45,573 nucleotides of DNA from Rhodospirillaceae bacterium (GCA_002723345.1 PBNV01000028.1:1-45573); one strand, 5' to 3'; shown: positions 17,511 to 27,374, numbered from the stretch's first letter. Notes: a model not told the origin generated them from the sequence alone. Translations and numbers: made by a program.

Positions 17511-18041
17511 ATGGTTGAAAAAATACGGCGGGCAGTAACAGGGCATGACCAGGACGGCAAGTCCATTTTTATTATTGATGCGAACGCGACAGCGGTCAAA
17601 GAAATGGAGTCTATGCCAGGCCTCGCACTGACAGACATTTGGGTGACCGGTAACGCTCCTGCAAATAATGAGGGCGACGCGGATGCAGCTGACCGGCCCA
17701 TCATTTTAGAACCTCCTAAAAACGGGACAATTTTCAGGGTCGTTGAATTCCCACCGGATACGGCCTGGCGAGATTCCGCGGACGCACAGGAGGCTTTCAA
17801 ATCAATCGGCGCAGGACACGCTAGCGACCAGTCGGCGGACGACCCCATGATGCACAAAACATCCACGGTCGATTATCTAATTGTCCTCAAGGGCGAAATT
17901 TGGGCAATACTAGACGACAGCGAGACTTGCCTGAAACAGGGGGATGTCATGGTTCAACGCGGTACAAACCATTCTTGGAGTGTTCGGACAGAAGAGCCTT
18001 GCCTGCTCGCCGCCATCCTTGTCGACGCCGACCCAATTTGA
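17511..18041 (+). CDS. Cupin-domain protein
   Basis: 176 residues with one cupin barrel in the C-terminal half. Motif 1 is around HKTSTVDYLIVLKGEIWAIL and motif 2 around GDVMVQRGTNHSW. The metal-ligand pattern is only partly conserved: one His in each motif, and Glu in KGE. A textbook AGGAGG site precedes the ATG. Homologues next to FAH proteins are common in aromatic and xenobiotic clusters and usually lack a proven activity. An isomerase or dioxygenase role is possible. Confidence 0.86.
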   Translation: MVEKIRRAVTGHDQDGKSIFIIDANATAVKEMESMPGLALTDIWVTGNAPANNEGDADAADRPIILEPPKNGTIFRVVEFPPDTAWRDSADAQEAFKSIGAGHASDQSADDPMMHKTSTVDYLIVLKGEIWAILDDSETCLKQGDVMVQRGTNHSWSVRTEEPCLLAAILVDADPI

Positions 18042-18055
18042 CTGGTTGAGACTTT

Positions 18056-19573
18056 ATGAACTTAGCCGCTCTATTGGAGAAGTCTGCCCGCCATTTTGGC
18101 GACCGTCCTGCGATCGCACTGGGGCACGAACTTTTTTCATCCTATCAAAATACGGCAGAACGTGTCGCGCGACTGGCGGGCGGCTTGTTGAGAAGAGGCC
18201 TCAGGCCCGGGGACCGCATCGCCATTGCCATGAAGAATTGCCCACAATATAGCGATATTCTATTCGCCTCATGGCACGCCGGCGCCACCGCCGTTCCAAT
18301 GAATGCCAAATTGCACAGCCGGGAATTTGCCTACATGCTTGATCATTCGAGCGCGCGTCTCTGCTTCGTAACCGAAGACCTGGAACCCGTGATCCGAGCC
18401 GCCGCGATGGAGACACAATCTGGTGTCGAAATCATTGTGGCCAACAGTCAAGAGTATGACGCACTGCTGAAAAACAACCTGGCGCCGCTCGCCCAGCTGG
18501 AGCCGGACGCGACAGCCTGGATATTTTATACCAGTGGCACCACGGGCCGACCCAAGGGGGCCATGCTCACGCACCGTAACTTATTAATGATGACGGTGAG
18601 CTATTTTGGTGACGTCGATGCCATCGACGAGACCGAGAGCATACTCCACGCAGCTCCGATGTCTCATGGTTCCGGCCTTTATATCTTGCCGTATGTGGCC
18701 AAGGGCGCCTGCCAAATCATCCCGGAAAGCGGCGGCTTCGATCCCCGGGAGGTCATGGAGGTCCTAGCCACTCATAAGAAGGTTGGATGTTTTTTCGCCC
18801 CGACCATGATAAGCCGCCTAATCAATGACCCCAGCATCTCAGCCGCAAACACCAGCAACTTAAAAACCATCGTTTATGGAGGCGGCCCCATGTATGTGGC
18901 GGACTGTCAAAAGGCGTTAGACGTCTTAGGCCCAAAACTCGTTCAAATCTACGGACAGGGTGAGGCACCTATGACCATTACTGGCCTCTCCCGAGCAGCT
19001 CACATGGACATAAACCATCCCCGGTATTTGGATCGGCTGGCGTCGGTTGGCACAGCTCGGACTGACCTCGAGGTCCGTGTGGTCGATGGCGACGATCAAC
19101 CTCTTCCAGTCGGCGAGATAGGCGAAATTTGCGTGCGCGGCGACGTCGTTATGCAAGGTTACTGGAAAGACCCCCAGGCCTCCGCCGAGAGCCTCAAGGG
19201 TGGTTGGCTGCATACCGGTGACATGGGTACGTTCGACGAGGACGGATTTCTCACTCTCAAGGACCGATCAAAAGATGTAATCATTTCCGGCGGCACCAAC
19301 ATTTACCCTCGCGAGGTGGAGGAAGTTCTCCTCCGCCATGAAGACGTGGCCGAGGTCTCTGTCATTGGACGGCCCAATGCGGATTGGGGCGAGGAAGTCG
19401 TCGCCTTTGTGGTGGCCACGGCTGATACAGCACCAAATAAAGCAGCATTGGATCGCTTATGTCTTGATCATATTGCGCGCTTCAAACGCCCTAAGGCTTA
19501 CTTCTATGTCGAAGAGCTGCCAAAAAACAACTATGGCAAAGTTCTAAAAACCGCATTGCGGGAGATGGTATAG
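18056..19573 (+). CDS. Acyl-CoA synthetase (class I adenylate-forming enzyme)
   Basis: 505 residues. The ATP-binding loop YTSGTTGRPKG is at 158-168. The YGQGE motif replaces the usual YGxTE. The hinge region GWLHTGDMG...LKDRSKDVIISGG and the C-terminal PKNNYGKVLK with the catalytic lysine are intact. It activates a carboxylic acid to its CoA thioester through an acyl-adenylate. The substrate may be fatty or aromatic. It starts 14 bp after the cupin and closes the GST-FAH-cupin-ligase operon. Confidence 0.92.
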   Translation: MNLAALLEKSARHFGDRPAIALGHELFSSYQNTAERVARLAGGLLRRGLRPGDRIAIAMKNCPQYSDILFASWHAGATAVPMNAKLHSREFAYMLDHSSARLCFVTEDLEPVIRAAAMETQSGVEIIVANSQEYDALLKNNLAPLAQLEPDATAWIFYTSGTTGRPKGAMLTHRNLLMMTVSYFGDVDAIDETESILHAAPMSHGSGLYILPYVAKGACQIIPESGGFDPREVMEVLATHKKVGCFFAPTMISRLINDPSISAANTSNLKTIVYGGGPMYVADCQKALDVLGPKLVQIYGQGEAPMTITGLSRAAHMDINHPRYLDRLASVGTARTDLEVRVVDGDDQPLPVGEIGEICVRGDVVMQGYWKDPQASAESLKGGWLHTGDMGTFDEDGFLTLKDRSKDVIISGGTNIYPREVEEVLLRHEDVAEVSVIGRPNADWGEEVVAFVVATADTAPNKAALDRLCLDHIARFKRPKAYFYVEELPKNNYGKVLKTALREMV

Positions 19574-19699
19574 CGGACGTCCTGCACCAGAAGAAAAACG
19601 TTTTACCAAGGTTCCTTGACGATTCTTAGCTAACCTAATTGTTATCCAAAGCTCGACTTCTCAGTACCTGGCATCAATTGGGATAATCGAGGGTTGATC

Positions 19700-20986
19700 C
19701 TACCCTTCATTAATCCCCGCAAAGCGCCTCAAACGGATATCGGCCTGTTCTTTATGCCCCGCAAATCCCTCGAGGGCGCAGAGTCGAGAGCAGTATTTAC
19801 CGATTTCGACAGAGGCTTCCTTGGTGATTTTTTGGTAGGTGTGTGTTTTGATAAATTTACCAACCCACAAACCGCCAGTATAACGACCGGCCGTTTTGGT
19901 CGGCAACGTATGATTGGTGCCGATGACCTTATCTCCGTACGACACATTCGTCTCTGGGCCCAGGAACAATGCCCCGTAGTTGGTCATATTATCCAGGAAA
20001 TAGTCGGGGTTCTTCGTCATAACCTGGACGTGCTCGGACGCAATAACATCCGCCATTTCGAGCATTTCCTGCTCGTTATCGCAAACAATCACTTGTCCAT
20101 GAGTATCCCAGGCCTCTCGTGCTATCTCTGCCGTCGACAAGATGGTTAGCTGGCGCTCCACCTCTGCCATTGTGTCTTGGGCAAGCCGTTCTGAATCCGT
20201 GAGCAAAATCGCCGGGCTAGTCGGACCATGTTCGGCCTGACCCAGAAGGTCCGCCGCGCACAGCTCTCCATCAACCGTCTCGTCAGCAATGACAAGTGTT
20301 TCTGTTGGACCTGCAAGTAAATCAATTCCCACTCGGCCAAAAAGCTGACGCTTGGCCTCTGCCACATACGCATTGCCGGGACCAACCAGCATGTCTACAG
20401 AGGCTATTTCATCGGTACCAAGCGCCATCCCGCCCATGGCTTGAACACCACCCAAACAGTAGATTTCATCCGCACCAGCCATATCTTGGGCAACGATTAT
20501 GGCAGCGCTCGGCTTACCTTCATAAGGGGGCGCACACGCAATTACCCGTTTAACACCGGCCACTTTCGCGGTGACAACACTCATATGCGCTGAGGCTACC
20601 ATGGGGTATTTGCCGCCCGGCACGTAACAGCCGACTGAGTTCACTGGGACATTTTTATGGCCGAGTATCACGCCGGGGAAGGTCTCCTCCTCCACATCTG
20701 TCAGAGCTGCTTTTTGAATTTCGGCGAACTTACGGATTTGGGCCTGGGCGAACTTAATATCTTCGATGTTTTGATCGGTTACTTGGCTGTAACACGCGTC
20801 AATCTCCTCCCGGCTGAGACGGAATTTCTCGGGCGCCCAGTTATCAAATTTTCCAGAGTATTCCCTCAGAGCGGCGTCGCCGCGCGCTTTGATATCATCC
20901 AGAATGGCCTCAACAGTCGCCCGCACTTTGGCGTCCGCTGTATCCTTTTCCTCCTGAGACAAGCCCTCTTTTAACCAGCGCGCCAT
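19700..20986 (-). CDS. HisD-family NAD-dependent alcohol dehydrogenase (sulfopropanediol dehydrogenase HpsN-like)
   Basis: 428 residues, histidinol dehydrogenase fold. All catalytic positions are present: zinc ligands Q250, H253, D352 and H411, and the base pair E318-H319. The segment [23 protein letters not shown] differs from the biosynthetic HisD pattern, which has NHVLPT followed by an S-G-L segment. It resembles, as I recall, the HpsN group that oxidises 2,3-dihydroxypropane-1-sulfonate to sulfolactate. No other histidine gene is nearby. The neighbour is an ornithine-cyclodeaminase homologue. It is likely a four-electron alcohol-to-acid dehydrogenase, with the substrate uncertain. A GGAGGGG site precedes the ATG. 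Confidence 0.85.
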   Translation of the reverse strand: MARWLKEGLSQEEKDTADAKVRATVEAILDDIKARGDAALREYSGKFDNWAPEKFRLSREEIDACYSQVTDQNIEDIKFAQAQIRKFAEIQKAALTDVEEETFPGVILGHKNVPVNSVGCYVPGGKYPMVASAHMSVVTAKVAGVKRVIACAPPYEGKPSAAIIVAQDMAGADEIYCLGGVQAMGGMALGTDEIASVDMLVGPGNAYVAEAKRQLFGRVGIDLLAGPTETLVIADETVDGELCAADLLGQAEHGPTSPAILLTDSERLAQDTMAEVERQLTILSTAEIAREAWDTHGQVIVCDNEQEMLEMADVIASEHVQVMTKNPDYFLDNMTNYGALFLGPETNVSYGDKVIGTNHTLPTKTAGRYTGGLWVGKFIKTHTYQKITKEASVEIGKYCSRLCALEGFAGHKEQADIRLRRFAGINEG

Positions 20987-21095
20987 ATTTCCCCTCCATA
21001 AAGGAATGTAAAACCTATACCCTACTTAGTCACGTTGATCCCTGATGGCAATTTTGGACTCGAAAAAAAAAGAGATAATATATAGGTTGCTCCTA

Positions 21096-22079
21096 TCAAA
21101 AATTCAGATCAACACCCTGCCCAGCCGCACGTGCAGCATCCAGAACCATCCCGGCGGCCACAGCATCCTGCACACCCACACCCACAGATTTGTAGAGTGT
21201 CACTTCCTCCTCAACTTGCCTAGCAGGAACAGTCCCGCTAATAACCTCGCCGATCTCGCCCACAATGTCGTTGGCAGTCATTAGCCCGTCTCGGATTGGC
21301 CACAAAAGGTCATTGCTGCCGGCTAAACCAGGCCCCAGCGCAGCGTCCCGATATTCAATATAGACCGAGCTGCTCGCGACAAGAGTCCCCGCCAATTCGC
21401 GACCGGCCGGATTAAGTCCAACGGAATTAATATGAGCGCCCGGAGACAGCCACTCAGAGCAAAGAATGGGCTCCGATGCATGAGTGCAGACATTCACAAC
21501 GTCGGCCCCTGATACCGCAGCCTCCACTGATGATACGACATTAACCACAACATCCTGACCGGCAAATCGTTTCATCAGGGCCCGTGCCTTTCCAGAAGAG
21601 CGGCCAAATATCCGGATCTCACGAATGGCCCTAACCGTGCTGACGAGGCGGAGGTGCGTCTCTGCTTGCACACCGGTGCCTAACATCGCCATCACTGTCG
21701 AATTCTCCCTGGCTAATAGCCGGGTCGCGAGTGCAGAGCCCGCCGCTGTCCGCTCCGCCGTAATCGCTCTGCCGTCCATAAGCGCCACTGGAAGACCGGT
21801 TACCGCATCGAAAACCTGAATAGAGGCATTATGAGTATCGAGCCCTCTTGCTCCATTCCCGGGATAAACACTCACCAATTTGCAAACGAGCAAACCCATG
21901 GTCGGCAAATAAACCGGCATCGCAGCCAACAGGCCCTGATGATCCTTCACCTGCACCCCGATGCGAGGCGGTAAAGAGACAGCCCCCTGGGACAAAGACA
22001 CCATAGCCGATGGTAGGGCATCAATGAGCGCCTCGGGGTCCAAAAGATCTGTAACGGCCGCCTGATCCAACACGAGCAT
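21096..22079 (-). CDS. Ornithine cyclodeaminase / mu-crystallin family protein
   Basis: 327 residues. The Rossmann motif AMLGTGVQAE is near 130-140, preceded by ALMDGRAITAERTAAGSALAT, which contains the conserved Arg of the family. CKLVSVYPGN holds the conserved lysine. Members include ornithine cyclodeaminase, alanine dehydrogenase and imine/ketimine reductases, all using NAD(P)H with imino acids. The substrate here is not predictable. It lies 109 bp upstream of the HisD-like gene on the same strand, and they may share a transcript. A GGGAGCGG site precedes the start. Confidence 0.88.
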   Translation of the reverse strand: MLVLDQAAVTDLLDPEALIDALPSAMVSLSQGAVSLPPRIGVQVKDHQGLLAAMPVYLPTMGLLVCKLVSVYPGNGARGLDTHNASIQVFDAVTGLPVALMDGRAITAERTAAGSALATRLLARENSTVMAMLGTGVQAETHLRLVSTVRAIREIRIFGRSSGKARALMKRFAGQDVVVNVVSSVEAAVSGADVVNVCTHASEPILCSEWLSPGAHINSVGLNPAGRELAGTLVASSSVYIEYRDAALGPGLAGSNDLLWPIRDGLMTANDIVGEIGEVISGTVPARQVEEEVTLYKSVGVGVQDAVAAGMVLDAARAAGQGVDLNF

Positions 22080-22162
22080 TACCGCTCCCTTTCATTTACA
22101 CTTCTGTTAGTCGATGTTAGGCAATGGCCGAGCATCCTGAAAGCACGTAGTGGGAGGGAGTT

Positions 22163-22926
22163 ATGTCTGATCGAGTAAATGTTAAACGGCTGGCGGCAGC
22201 ACCCAATTTTTCGGGCCGTACCGCACTCGTAACCGGCGCCGGAAAAGGACTAGGACGCGCGTCGGCCCTTGCCTTGGCAGAGGCCGGCGCCACGGTGATC
22301 GGCGTATCGAGGACGGAAAAAGATTTACAAGAATTGCGTTCACATTATCCGGAGCGGATCGACTATTGGACGGAAGATGTTTTGGGTGAAAGGCTTTACC
22401 AGCGTATAGAGGCAATGGATAAGCTTGATATTTTCGTAGCCTGTGCGGGGGCGAACCGGCCGAAGCCAATCACCGAACTAACATCAGAGGATATTAGTTG
22501 GCTGCTGGACTTAAACGTCGAAGCGGTATTCCGAGGTGCTCAGAGTGCTACGCGGGTGATGGAAAAAATGGTGCTGGCACAATGGTGTTCATGTCCTCAC
22601 AAATGGGACACATCGGGGCGCCAAACCGCACACTCTATTGCACGACCAAACACGCAGTTGAGGGTCTTACAAAAGCCCTCGCAGTCGAACTTGCCACTAA
22701 GGGCATCCGCGTCAACAGTGTCGCGCCTACCTTTATTGATACAGACTTCACCCGGCCAATGTTTGAAAACAAAAAATTCAAGGAGACAGTTCTCAGCAAC
22801 ATAGCGATGGGACAATTAGGGACACTGGAGGATGTTGCCGCCGCGGTTATTTTTTTAGCATCAGACAACGCCGCAATGATTACTGGTGACAGTTTAAAAG
22901 TGGACAGTGGCTGGACGGCGTGGTGA
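22163..22926 (+). pseudogene. Short-chain dehydrogenase/reductase with a frameshift in an A-tract
   Basis: The N-terminal half (TGAGKGLG near 24-31, then the NAG-like CAGAN) is in the frame starting at 22163. The C-terminal half, including SSQMGHIG, the catalytic Y and K of LYCTTKH, and the SGW ending, continues in the -1 frame to 22926. The switch maps to a run of six A at 22563-22568. One extra A would restore a continuous 254-residue SDR reading MEKNGAGT across the junction. Both halves are otherwise well conserved, so this is either a very recent mutation or a homopolymer sequencing/assembly error. GGGAGGGA precedes the ATG. Confidence 0.85.
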
Positions 22927-23017
22927 CAGCGTCCCCAGAGCCCTGGCTCGCTCCTTGATCTTGACCCGGCAGGGCCCTGGCATTTGGTAAGACCAATTGG
23001 AGAAAGGTATTTTTTTG

Positions 23018-23947
23018 ATGGCCATTTTAATAATGAATATCATGACCGGTAAACCGAATGAGTGGCGGGCGGCCATCCAAGCGGAGTTACCGGACCTTGA
23101 TGTCAGGTTCATGCCCGACGCAGGGGATACATCAGATATTCGCTATCTAGCTTTCGGAAAACCTGATTTTGACGCCCTCCCGGAACTCCCGAATCTTCAG
23201 CTAATGCTGACCCGTCAAGCCGGCGTGGATGGCTTTATCAACCACCCGAAACGTCCCAAGACACCACTAACCAAATTAGAACCCGAGGGCGGAGATCCCA
23301 TGATGACAGAATATGTGGTCATGCATGTGCTTCGGCTCCATAGGAACATGATTGATTACCAGAACCAGCAAGCTCAAAAAATTTGGAAGCCGCTGCAGCA
23401 GCACCGCCCCGAAGATCGCCGAATTGGCTTCCTAGGCCTAGGCACTCTGGCGAAAAAACCGGCAGATATTCTTATTCAGCTTGGATTTGAAGTGGCGTCC
23501 TGGACCCGATCACCGCGAGAAGCTGCCAGCATAACATGTTATCACGGTGATGGTCAGTTGGAACCTTTCCTGAACCGCACAGACATTGCTGTCTGCTTGC
23601 TCCCACTCACCCCCGACACCAAGGGTATCTTCAGATCAGAAACCCTAGCCATGATGCCCGCAGGTGCCATGCTCATAAACATAGGACGGGGCGAGCATGT
23701 CGTGGATGATGACCTGATCGCTGCCCTAGATTCCGGCCATCTTTCGGCGGCGGCGCTCGATGCAACGAGCCCGGAACCCCTGCCAAAGGATAGTCCACTC
23801 TGGACGCACCCTCGGGTCGCAGTACTTCCCCATGTAGCGCGACGGCCAAATGTTGCCCAACTGGCACCACAGATCATCGCCAACATTAAAAGGTTTGAGG
23901 CCGGGAAGCCTCTCCTTCAAGAGATCGACTTCACATCAGGATATTAG
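23018..23947 (+). CDS. D-2-hydroxyacid dehydrogenase, glyoxylate/hydroxypyruvate reductase A-like
   Basis: 309 residues from the ATG at 23018, with GGAGAAAGG upstream. An in-frame TTG 7 codons earlier overlaps that site and is less likely. The NAD(P)-binding motif is GFLGLGTLA. The catalytic Arg in NIGRGEHVV, Glu in SPEPLP, and His in PHVA match E. coli GhrA (312 residues). The RGEHVVDDDLIAALDSG stretch is the GhrA subgroup signature. It reduces glyoxylate or hydroxypyruvate with NADPH. It could work with the Hyi-like isomerase at 9555, though the genes are not adjacent. Confidence 0.9.
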   Translation: MAILIMNIMTGKPNEWRAAIQAELPDLDVRFMPDAGDTSDIRYLAFGKPDFDALPELPNLQLMLTRQAGVDGFINHPKRPKTPLTKLEPEGGDPMMTEYVVMHVLRLHRNMIDYQNQQAQKIWKPLQQHRPEDRRIGFLGLGTLAKKPADILIQLGFEVASWTRSPREAASITCYHGDGQLEPFLNRTDIAVCLLPLTPDTKGIFRSETLAMMPAGAMLINIGRGEHVVDDDLIAALDSGHLSAAALDATSPEPLPKDSPLWTHPRVAVLPHVARRPNVAQLAPQIIANIKRFEAGKPLLQEIDFTSGY

Positions 23948-24039
23948 CTAAGGCCTGTGATTAGACACGCAGCTTCTAAATCGTGAACTCTACACTGCCA
24001 TGATGGCAGCATGAAACAATGGCGGGTGGCGCCAATCGG

Positions 24040-25434
24040 TCAGGTGAGGAGATTACGAAGACCAATGACATAGAGGGTGATTACTGAGATAGTGATCAGG
24101 ACCATTGGCGGCGACCAACACCACCCAATGACATGGCCCGGCACGTTAGCGACACGGCTCATGAAAAGCGTTGTGCCGGAAAACGGAGACACCATCGTAC
24201 TGACACCCCATGCACCCACAAGCGCGAGAGCCATAATCCGGTCATCCAGGCCAATAGCAGACGGAGGGAAGACGGCGCTCACAGCTATCACGACGATGAT
24301 GGGGTGCAATCCGACGGCACTCGCCACAAGGAATGTCAGCATAAGCAGGATGATTTTCGCATCCGGCCACGGAACGAGGTTATTTAACGCCGCACTCATA
24401 TCACCGGATGGCAGTACGACCGCCATGCCGGCCCCAAACATATTTGCGGCAGAGAACAGTAATACTTCATTGCGATAAGTAGACAAACTGCGCACGACAT
24501 TAAAAGATAACAGCCGGTATTTCTCCAGCCGCGACCCCTCGGCAGAATGGATCAAGCCATACCATATGAGTGCAAAGACCGGGCCCATGATGGAGAGCGT
24601 CACGGGTATGTTCGTGCCCGAGAGCTCCACCATTACCATCGCAAGACCCACGAGTGAGCAAAGAATAAATGCCGCTGCCGCCCGATGGCGCCTGGACACC
24701 GGGGAAGGCCTATCCAGAACGGGATCAGCACGGCTGGTCCGCAACACCATCCGATCATACGCCCATCCTGTCATAAGTGCGCACACCCCCATGACGCCCC
24801 CCGCCGGAGCCAGTTCCAGCCAAGTCACGCCTGGAATAGATATCAGCACCACAATCATGCCGATGTAGAACGGTGACCAGCATGACGCTGTAGTAAAGCC
24901 CTGCATGAGGGCCACCGACAAGCGTCGTTTCTCGCTAAACTGCTTTTGGCGCTCAACGATGGTGGTGAGAAGTGACAAGCCCGCAAGGTTCAAGACAGAG
25001 CCGAGGATATGCACCCCAGAGGTCAAAAATAAGTAGCGACGTCCGGGCGGACGGGAGACGATGTTACTTCGCACGGCGTTGAGAGACGGGCTTTTCTTTA
25101 CCGGATATTGAAGCCAGGCAATAGCAAAGAAGAGAATAAGAAAAATCCGGGCACGGCTGATTCCCTCAATAATAATCGCATCCCACTGACCAGAGAGGCC
25201 GGCCATCGCCACAGCAAGGACAACGAGGACCGTCGCTGAAATCTTTTGCGGCGTGGGGACACGGCGGAATTCTAACGCTATAAATAGCACAATCAGGCTA
25301 ACGCCGATCTGGGCTAAAAATTCGTTTTGCAGAAAAGCATCCACAACCGTAATCGCACATAACCCGAAATAGATCCAAGAGGACGGAGAGATGGAATGAT
25401 CTGATGAGGCTTGGTTCACGCGGGAATGATCCAT
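24040..25434 (-). CDS. Polytopic membrane protein, probable ion-transporter-superfamily permease
   Basis: 464 residues with roughly twelve hydrophobic segments and a central polar loop (about 235-255, RTSRADPVLDRPSPVSRRHR). Paired re-entrant-like stretches (TTASCWSPFYIG in the first half, STMVSPFSGTTLF in the second) are the kind of serine/proline-rich hairpins seen in ArsB/NhaD/DASS/CitMHS transporters. I do not recognise the exact family. It is divergent from the class II aldolase gene at 25567, so uptake of that enzyme's substrate is a possible role. Confidence 0.7.
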   Translation of the reverse strand: MDHSRVNQASSDHSISPSSWIYFGLCAITVVDAFLQNEFLAQIGVSLIVLFIALEFRRVPTPQKISATVLVVLAVAMAGLSGQWDAIIIEGISRARIFLILFFAIAWLQYPVKKSPSLNAVRSNIVSRPPGRRYLFLTSGVHILGSVLNLAGLSLLTTIVERQKQFSEKRRLSVALMQGFTTASCWSPFYIGMIVVLISIPGVTWLELAPAGGVMGVCALMTGWAYDRMVLRTSRADPVLDRPSPVSRRHRAAAAFILCSLVGLAMVMVELSGTNIPVTLSIMGPVFALIWYGLIHSAEGSRLEKYRLLSFNVVRSLSTYRNEVLLFSAANMFGAGMAVVLPSGDMSAALNNLVPWPDAKIILLMLTFLVASAVGLHPIIVVIAVSAVFPPSAIGLDDRIMALALVGAWGVSTMVSPFSGTTLFMSRVANVPGHVIGWCWSPPMVLITISVITLYVIGLRNLLT

Positions 25435-25566
25435 TTTAATTGGAAACTTGCAAAAAGACGTGTCTTGAATTTTGACATGAGACGATGGAAAGTACTTGTA
25501 TCATTGAGATTCGGGAGATCAAACCGGGCCAGCAATAATAGACACGCTGCACTAGGGAGATATATC

Positions 25567-26286
25567 GTGATAGACCGTAGAACAGATTTTGATCGACTAG
25601 TGGCAGCTAACAGGATCCTCGCACACGAGGATGTCGTAGACGCTTTCGGCCATGTCAGCCTTCGCCATCCAGACAATCCTCATCGCTACGTCATGTCGCG
25701 CTCAAGAGCGCCCGAGCTCGTCGAGTTCGACGATTTGATGGAGTTCGATCTAGACGGAGCGGTTATCAATGATCAGGGACAAACACCCTATGGGGAGCGT
25801 TTCATCCATGGCGCAATCTTTGAGCAACGCGAAGAAATCATGGCCGTCGTGCATAACCATGCCTATGACGTAATCCCTTTTGGCCTAACTGGCACGCCGC
25901 TTGTCCCCGTGATCCACACGGCGGCAACCATTGGAGAGGAAATCCCTGTCTGGGATATCCGCGATAAGTTTGGTGATGCCACGGATATGCTGGTCCGCAA
26001 CATGGACCAGGGCCGCGACCTGTCCGAAACACTAGGCGAAAACTCATGTGCCCTTATGCGGGGCCACGGTGCCGTTATCGCCTGCAAAAGCCTCAAAGAG
26101 GCTGTGGTGACCTCCATTTACCTGAAAATCAATGCTCGGATACTAACGACGGCCATGGCAATGGGAACTCCTATACAACTGTCATCGGGTGAGATCGAAA
26201 GTATGAGTGCTACACAACTATCCCCTCTCGCGATGGACCGTATGTGGGAAGCGTTTTGCCGCAGAGCTGGCTTGGAAGTTACTTAA
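25567..26286 (+). CDS. Class II aldolase/adducin-family protein
   Basis: 239 residues from the GTG at 25567, preceded by GGGAGA. The longer open frame back to 25411 overlaps the divergent permease gene and adds no family sequence. Metal ligands are visible as VVHNHAYD (two His) and the later RGHGAV His. Glu in YGERFIHG is the likely acid/base. GHVSLRHPDNPHRYVMSRSRAPE matches a group of aldolase-like proteins common in catabolic clusters. The family cleaves or decarboxylates hydroxy-oxo acids, such as fuculose-phosphate or 3-oxo-tetronate substrates. The substrate is unknown here. Confidence 0.88.
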   Translation: MIDRRTDFDRLVAANRILAHEDVVDAFGHVSLRHPDNPHRYVMSRSRAPELVEFDDLMEFDLDGAVINDQGQTPYGERFIHGAIFEQREEIMAVVHNHAYDVIPFGLTGTPLVPVIHTAATIGEEIPVWDIRDKFGDATDMLVRNMDQGRDLSETLGENSCALMRGHGAVIACKSLKEAVVTSIYLKINARILTTAMAMGTPIQLSSGEIESMSATQLSPLAMDRMWEAFCRRAGLEVT

Positions 26287-26513
26287 AAAGTCATCCATTC
26301 AACTTGGTTTAGAAATATCATCCAATTTCTATTTCAATTTTACGCACTTCTCGCGACGCCTCAGTAAAGTGTAGTCCCGCACAAAGTGATGATCTCAGTG
26401 CAGAAAGTCCGTATTTTACGTCGTAAATGGTGGGTAATCGTAACAAACAGGTCTATCGCTACGTTCCGATATTTAAATACATAAGTATGTATGTAAAGGA
26501 GAGGTACAATAGA

Positions 26514-27374
26514 ATGAGATATCGTTTTTTACTTATTCCTCCGTTCCGACTGCCACCAAAAACGAAGTGGGGCTACCAAACCCTGCATCTCGAAAGCGAC
26601 AAGGCAAAAGAAGAAAGGCTAATGAATGCTGATATGGTTTTACCATATCTCGAAGATGTCGAATGGGATTTACATCCGGGCGAATTAGCTACTTATGGAG
26701 ATTGGCCCGTAGAGACCCGAGAGGAGTTTACCTTTGCTGCTAATGCTCGTCTGCCAAATATTAGAGAAGCATGCGAGAGTGGTAAATATAACGGTATCGT
26801 CCTGCTTGGTGGGGGAGAGCCAGGATTTCTCGAGGCCCGGGAGATCTGTCGGAAATTTGGAGTTGTGTGTACGGCAAATGCCCATTCTCAAATGTACTTA
26901 GCCACAATGCTCGGAAACAAATTTTCCGTCGTAGATATTTCGGGTGTTCATAATGTTTATTATCGTGATTTGATATATCAGCATCAGTTACAAAATCGAT
27001 GTGCTTCAATAAGAAATATTGGAATGCGCCTCCCGCGCCCCGGCACCGAAGACGGTCTACAATTACGAGAAGAGAGGCAAAAAGCCTTATCAGGCAAAAA
27101 ATCAAATGCGGTTCAAAATGCAATTACTCAGGCCGAGATTGCGATAAAAGAGGATGGAGCCGAAGTTATCACTCTTGGTTGTTCTGGAGTTTTTTGGTTG
27201 CGTCCGTTTATAGAGGCTGGCTTGCAGAAAAGGGGATGGGAGGTGCCTGTGTTGGAGGGGTACTCGGCGTCAATCACCCTGGCAAAGTTAATGGTGGACC
27301 TTGGTGTAAATGCGAGCGGCATAACTTACATGGGTGACCACCAGGTTCAATTACCGGACAAAATACACGTTTAA
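26514..27374 (+). CDS. Asp/Glu/hydantoin racemase-superfamily protein with only the second catalytic cysteine
   Basis: 286 residues from the ATG at 26514, which has AGGAGAGG upstream. The frame is open to 26427, but the extra part looks non-coding. The second active-site motif is intact as LGCSGV with C223. At the first motif, where racemases have A-C-x-x-D-P-G, this protein reads L-G-G-G-E-P-G (98-104), so glycine replaces cysteine. Arylmalonate decarboxylase has the same single-Cys, glycine pattern. A decarboxylase or isomerase is therefore more likely than a two-base racemase. The gene is visibly more A+T rich than its neighbours, which suggests transfer. A 2OG oxygenase follows 22 bp downstream. 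Confidence 0.82.
   Translation: MRYRFLLIPPFRLPPKTKWGYQTLHLESDKAKEERLMNADMVLPYLEDVEWDLHPGELATYGDWPVETREEFTFAANARLPNIREACESGKYNGIVLLGGGEPGFLEAREICRKFGVVCTANAHSQMYLATMLGNKFSVVDISGVHNVYYRDLIYQHQLQNRCASIRNIGMRLPRPGTEDGLQLREERQKALSGKKSNAVQNAITQAEIAIKEDGAEVITLGCSGVFWLRPFIEAGLQKRGWEVPVLEGYSASITLAKLMVDLGVNASGITYMGDHQVQLPDKIHV

Noticed and set aside
19612..19625. Short CAAGG/CCTTG inverted repeat after the CoA ligase as a terminator
   Set aside because: The arms are only 5 bp with a 2-base loop and no T-run.
19700..20986. Calling the HisD-like protein biosynthetic histidinol dehydrogenase
   Set aside because: The [14 protein letters not shown] region differs from biosynthetic HisD and no other his genes are near.
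22559..22572. Programmed -1 ribosomal frameshift in the SDR at the A6 run
   Set aside because: No stimulatory hairpin or upstream Shine-Dalgarno-like element is obvious, SDRs have no known recoding, and a one-base homopolymer loss explains the data more simply.
23995..24009. CTGCCATGATGGCAG hairpin between two convergent genes as a terminator
   Set aside because: The palindrome is perfect, but no T-run follows on either strand, so Rho-independent termination is not supported.
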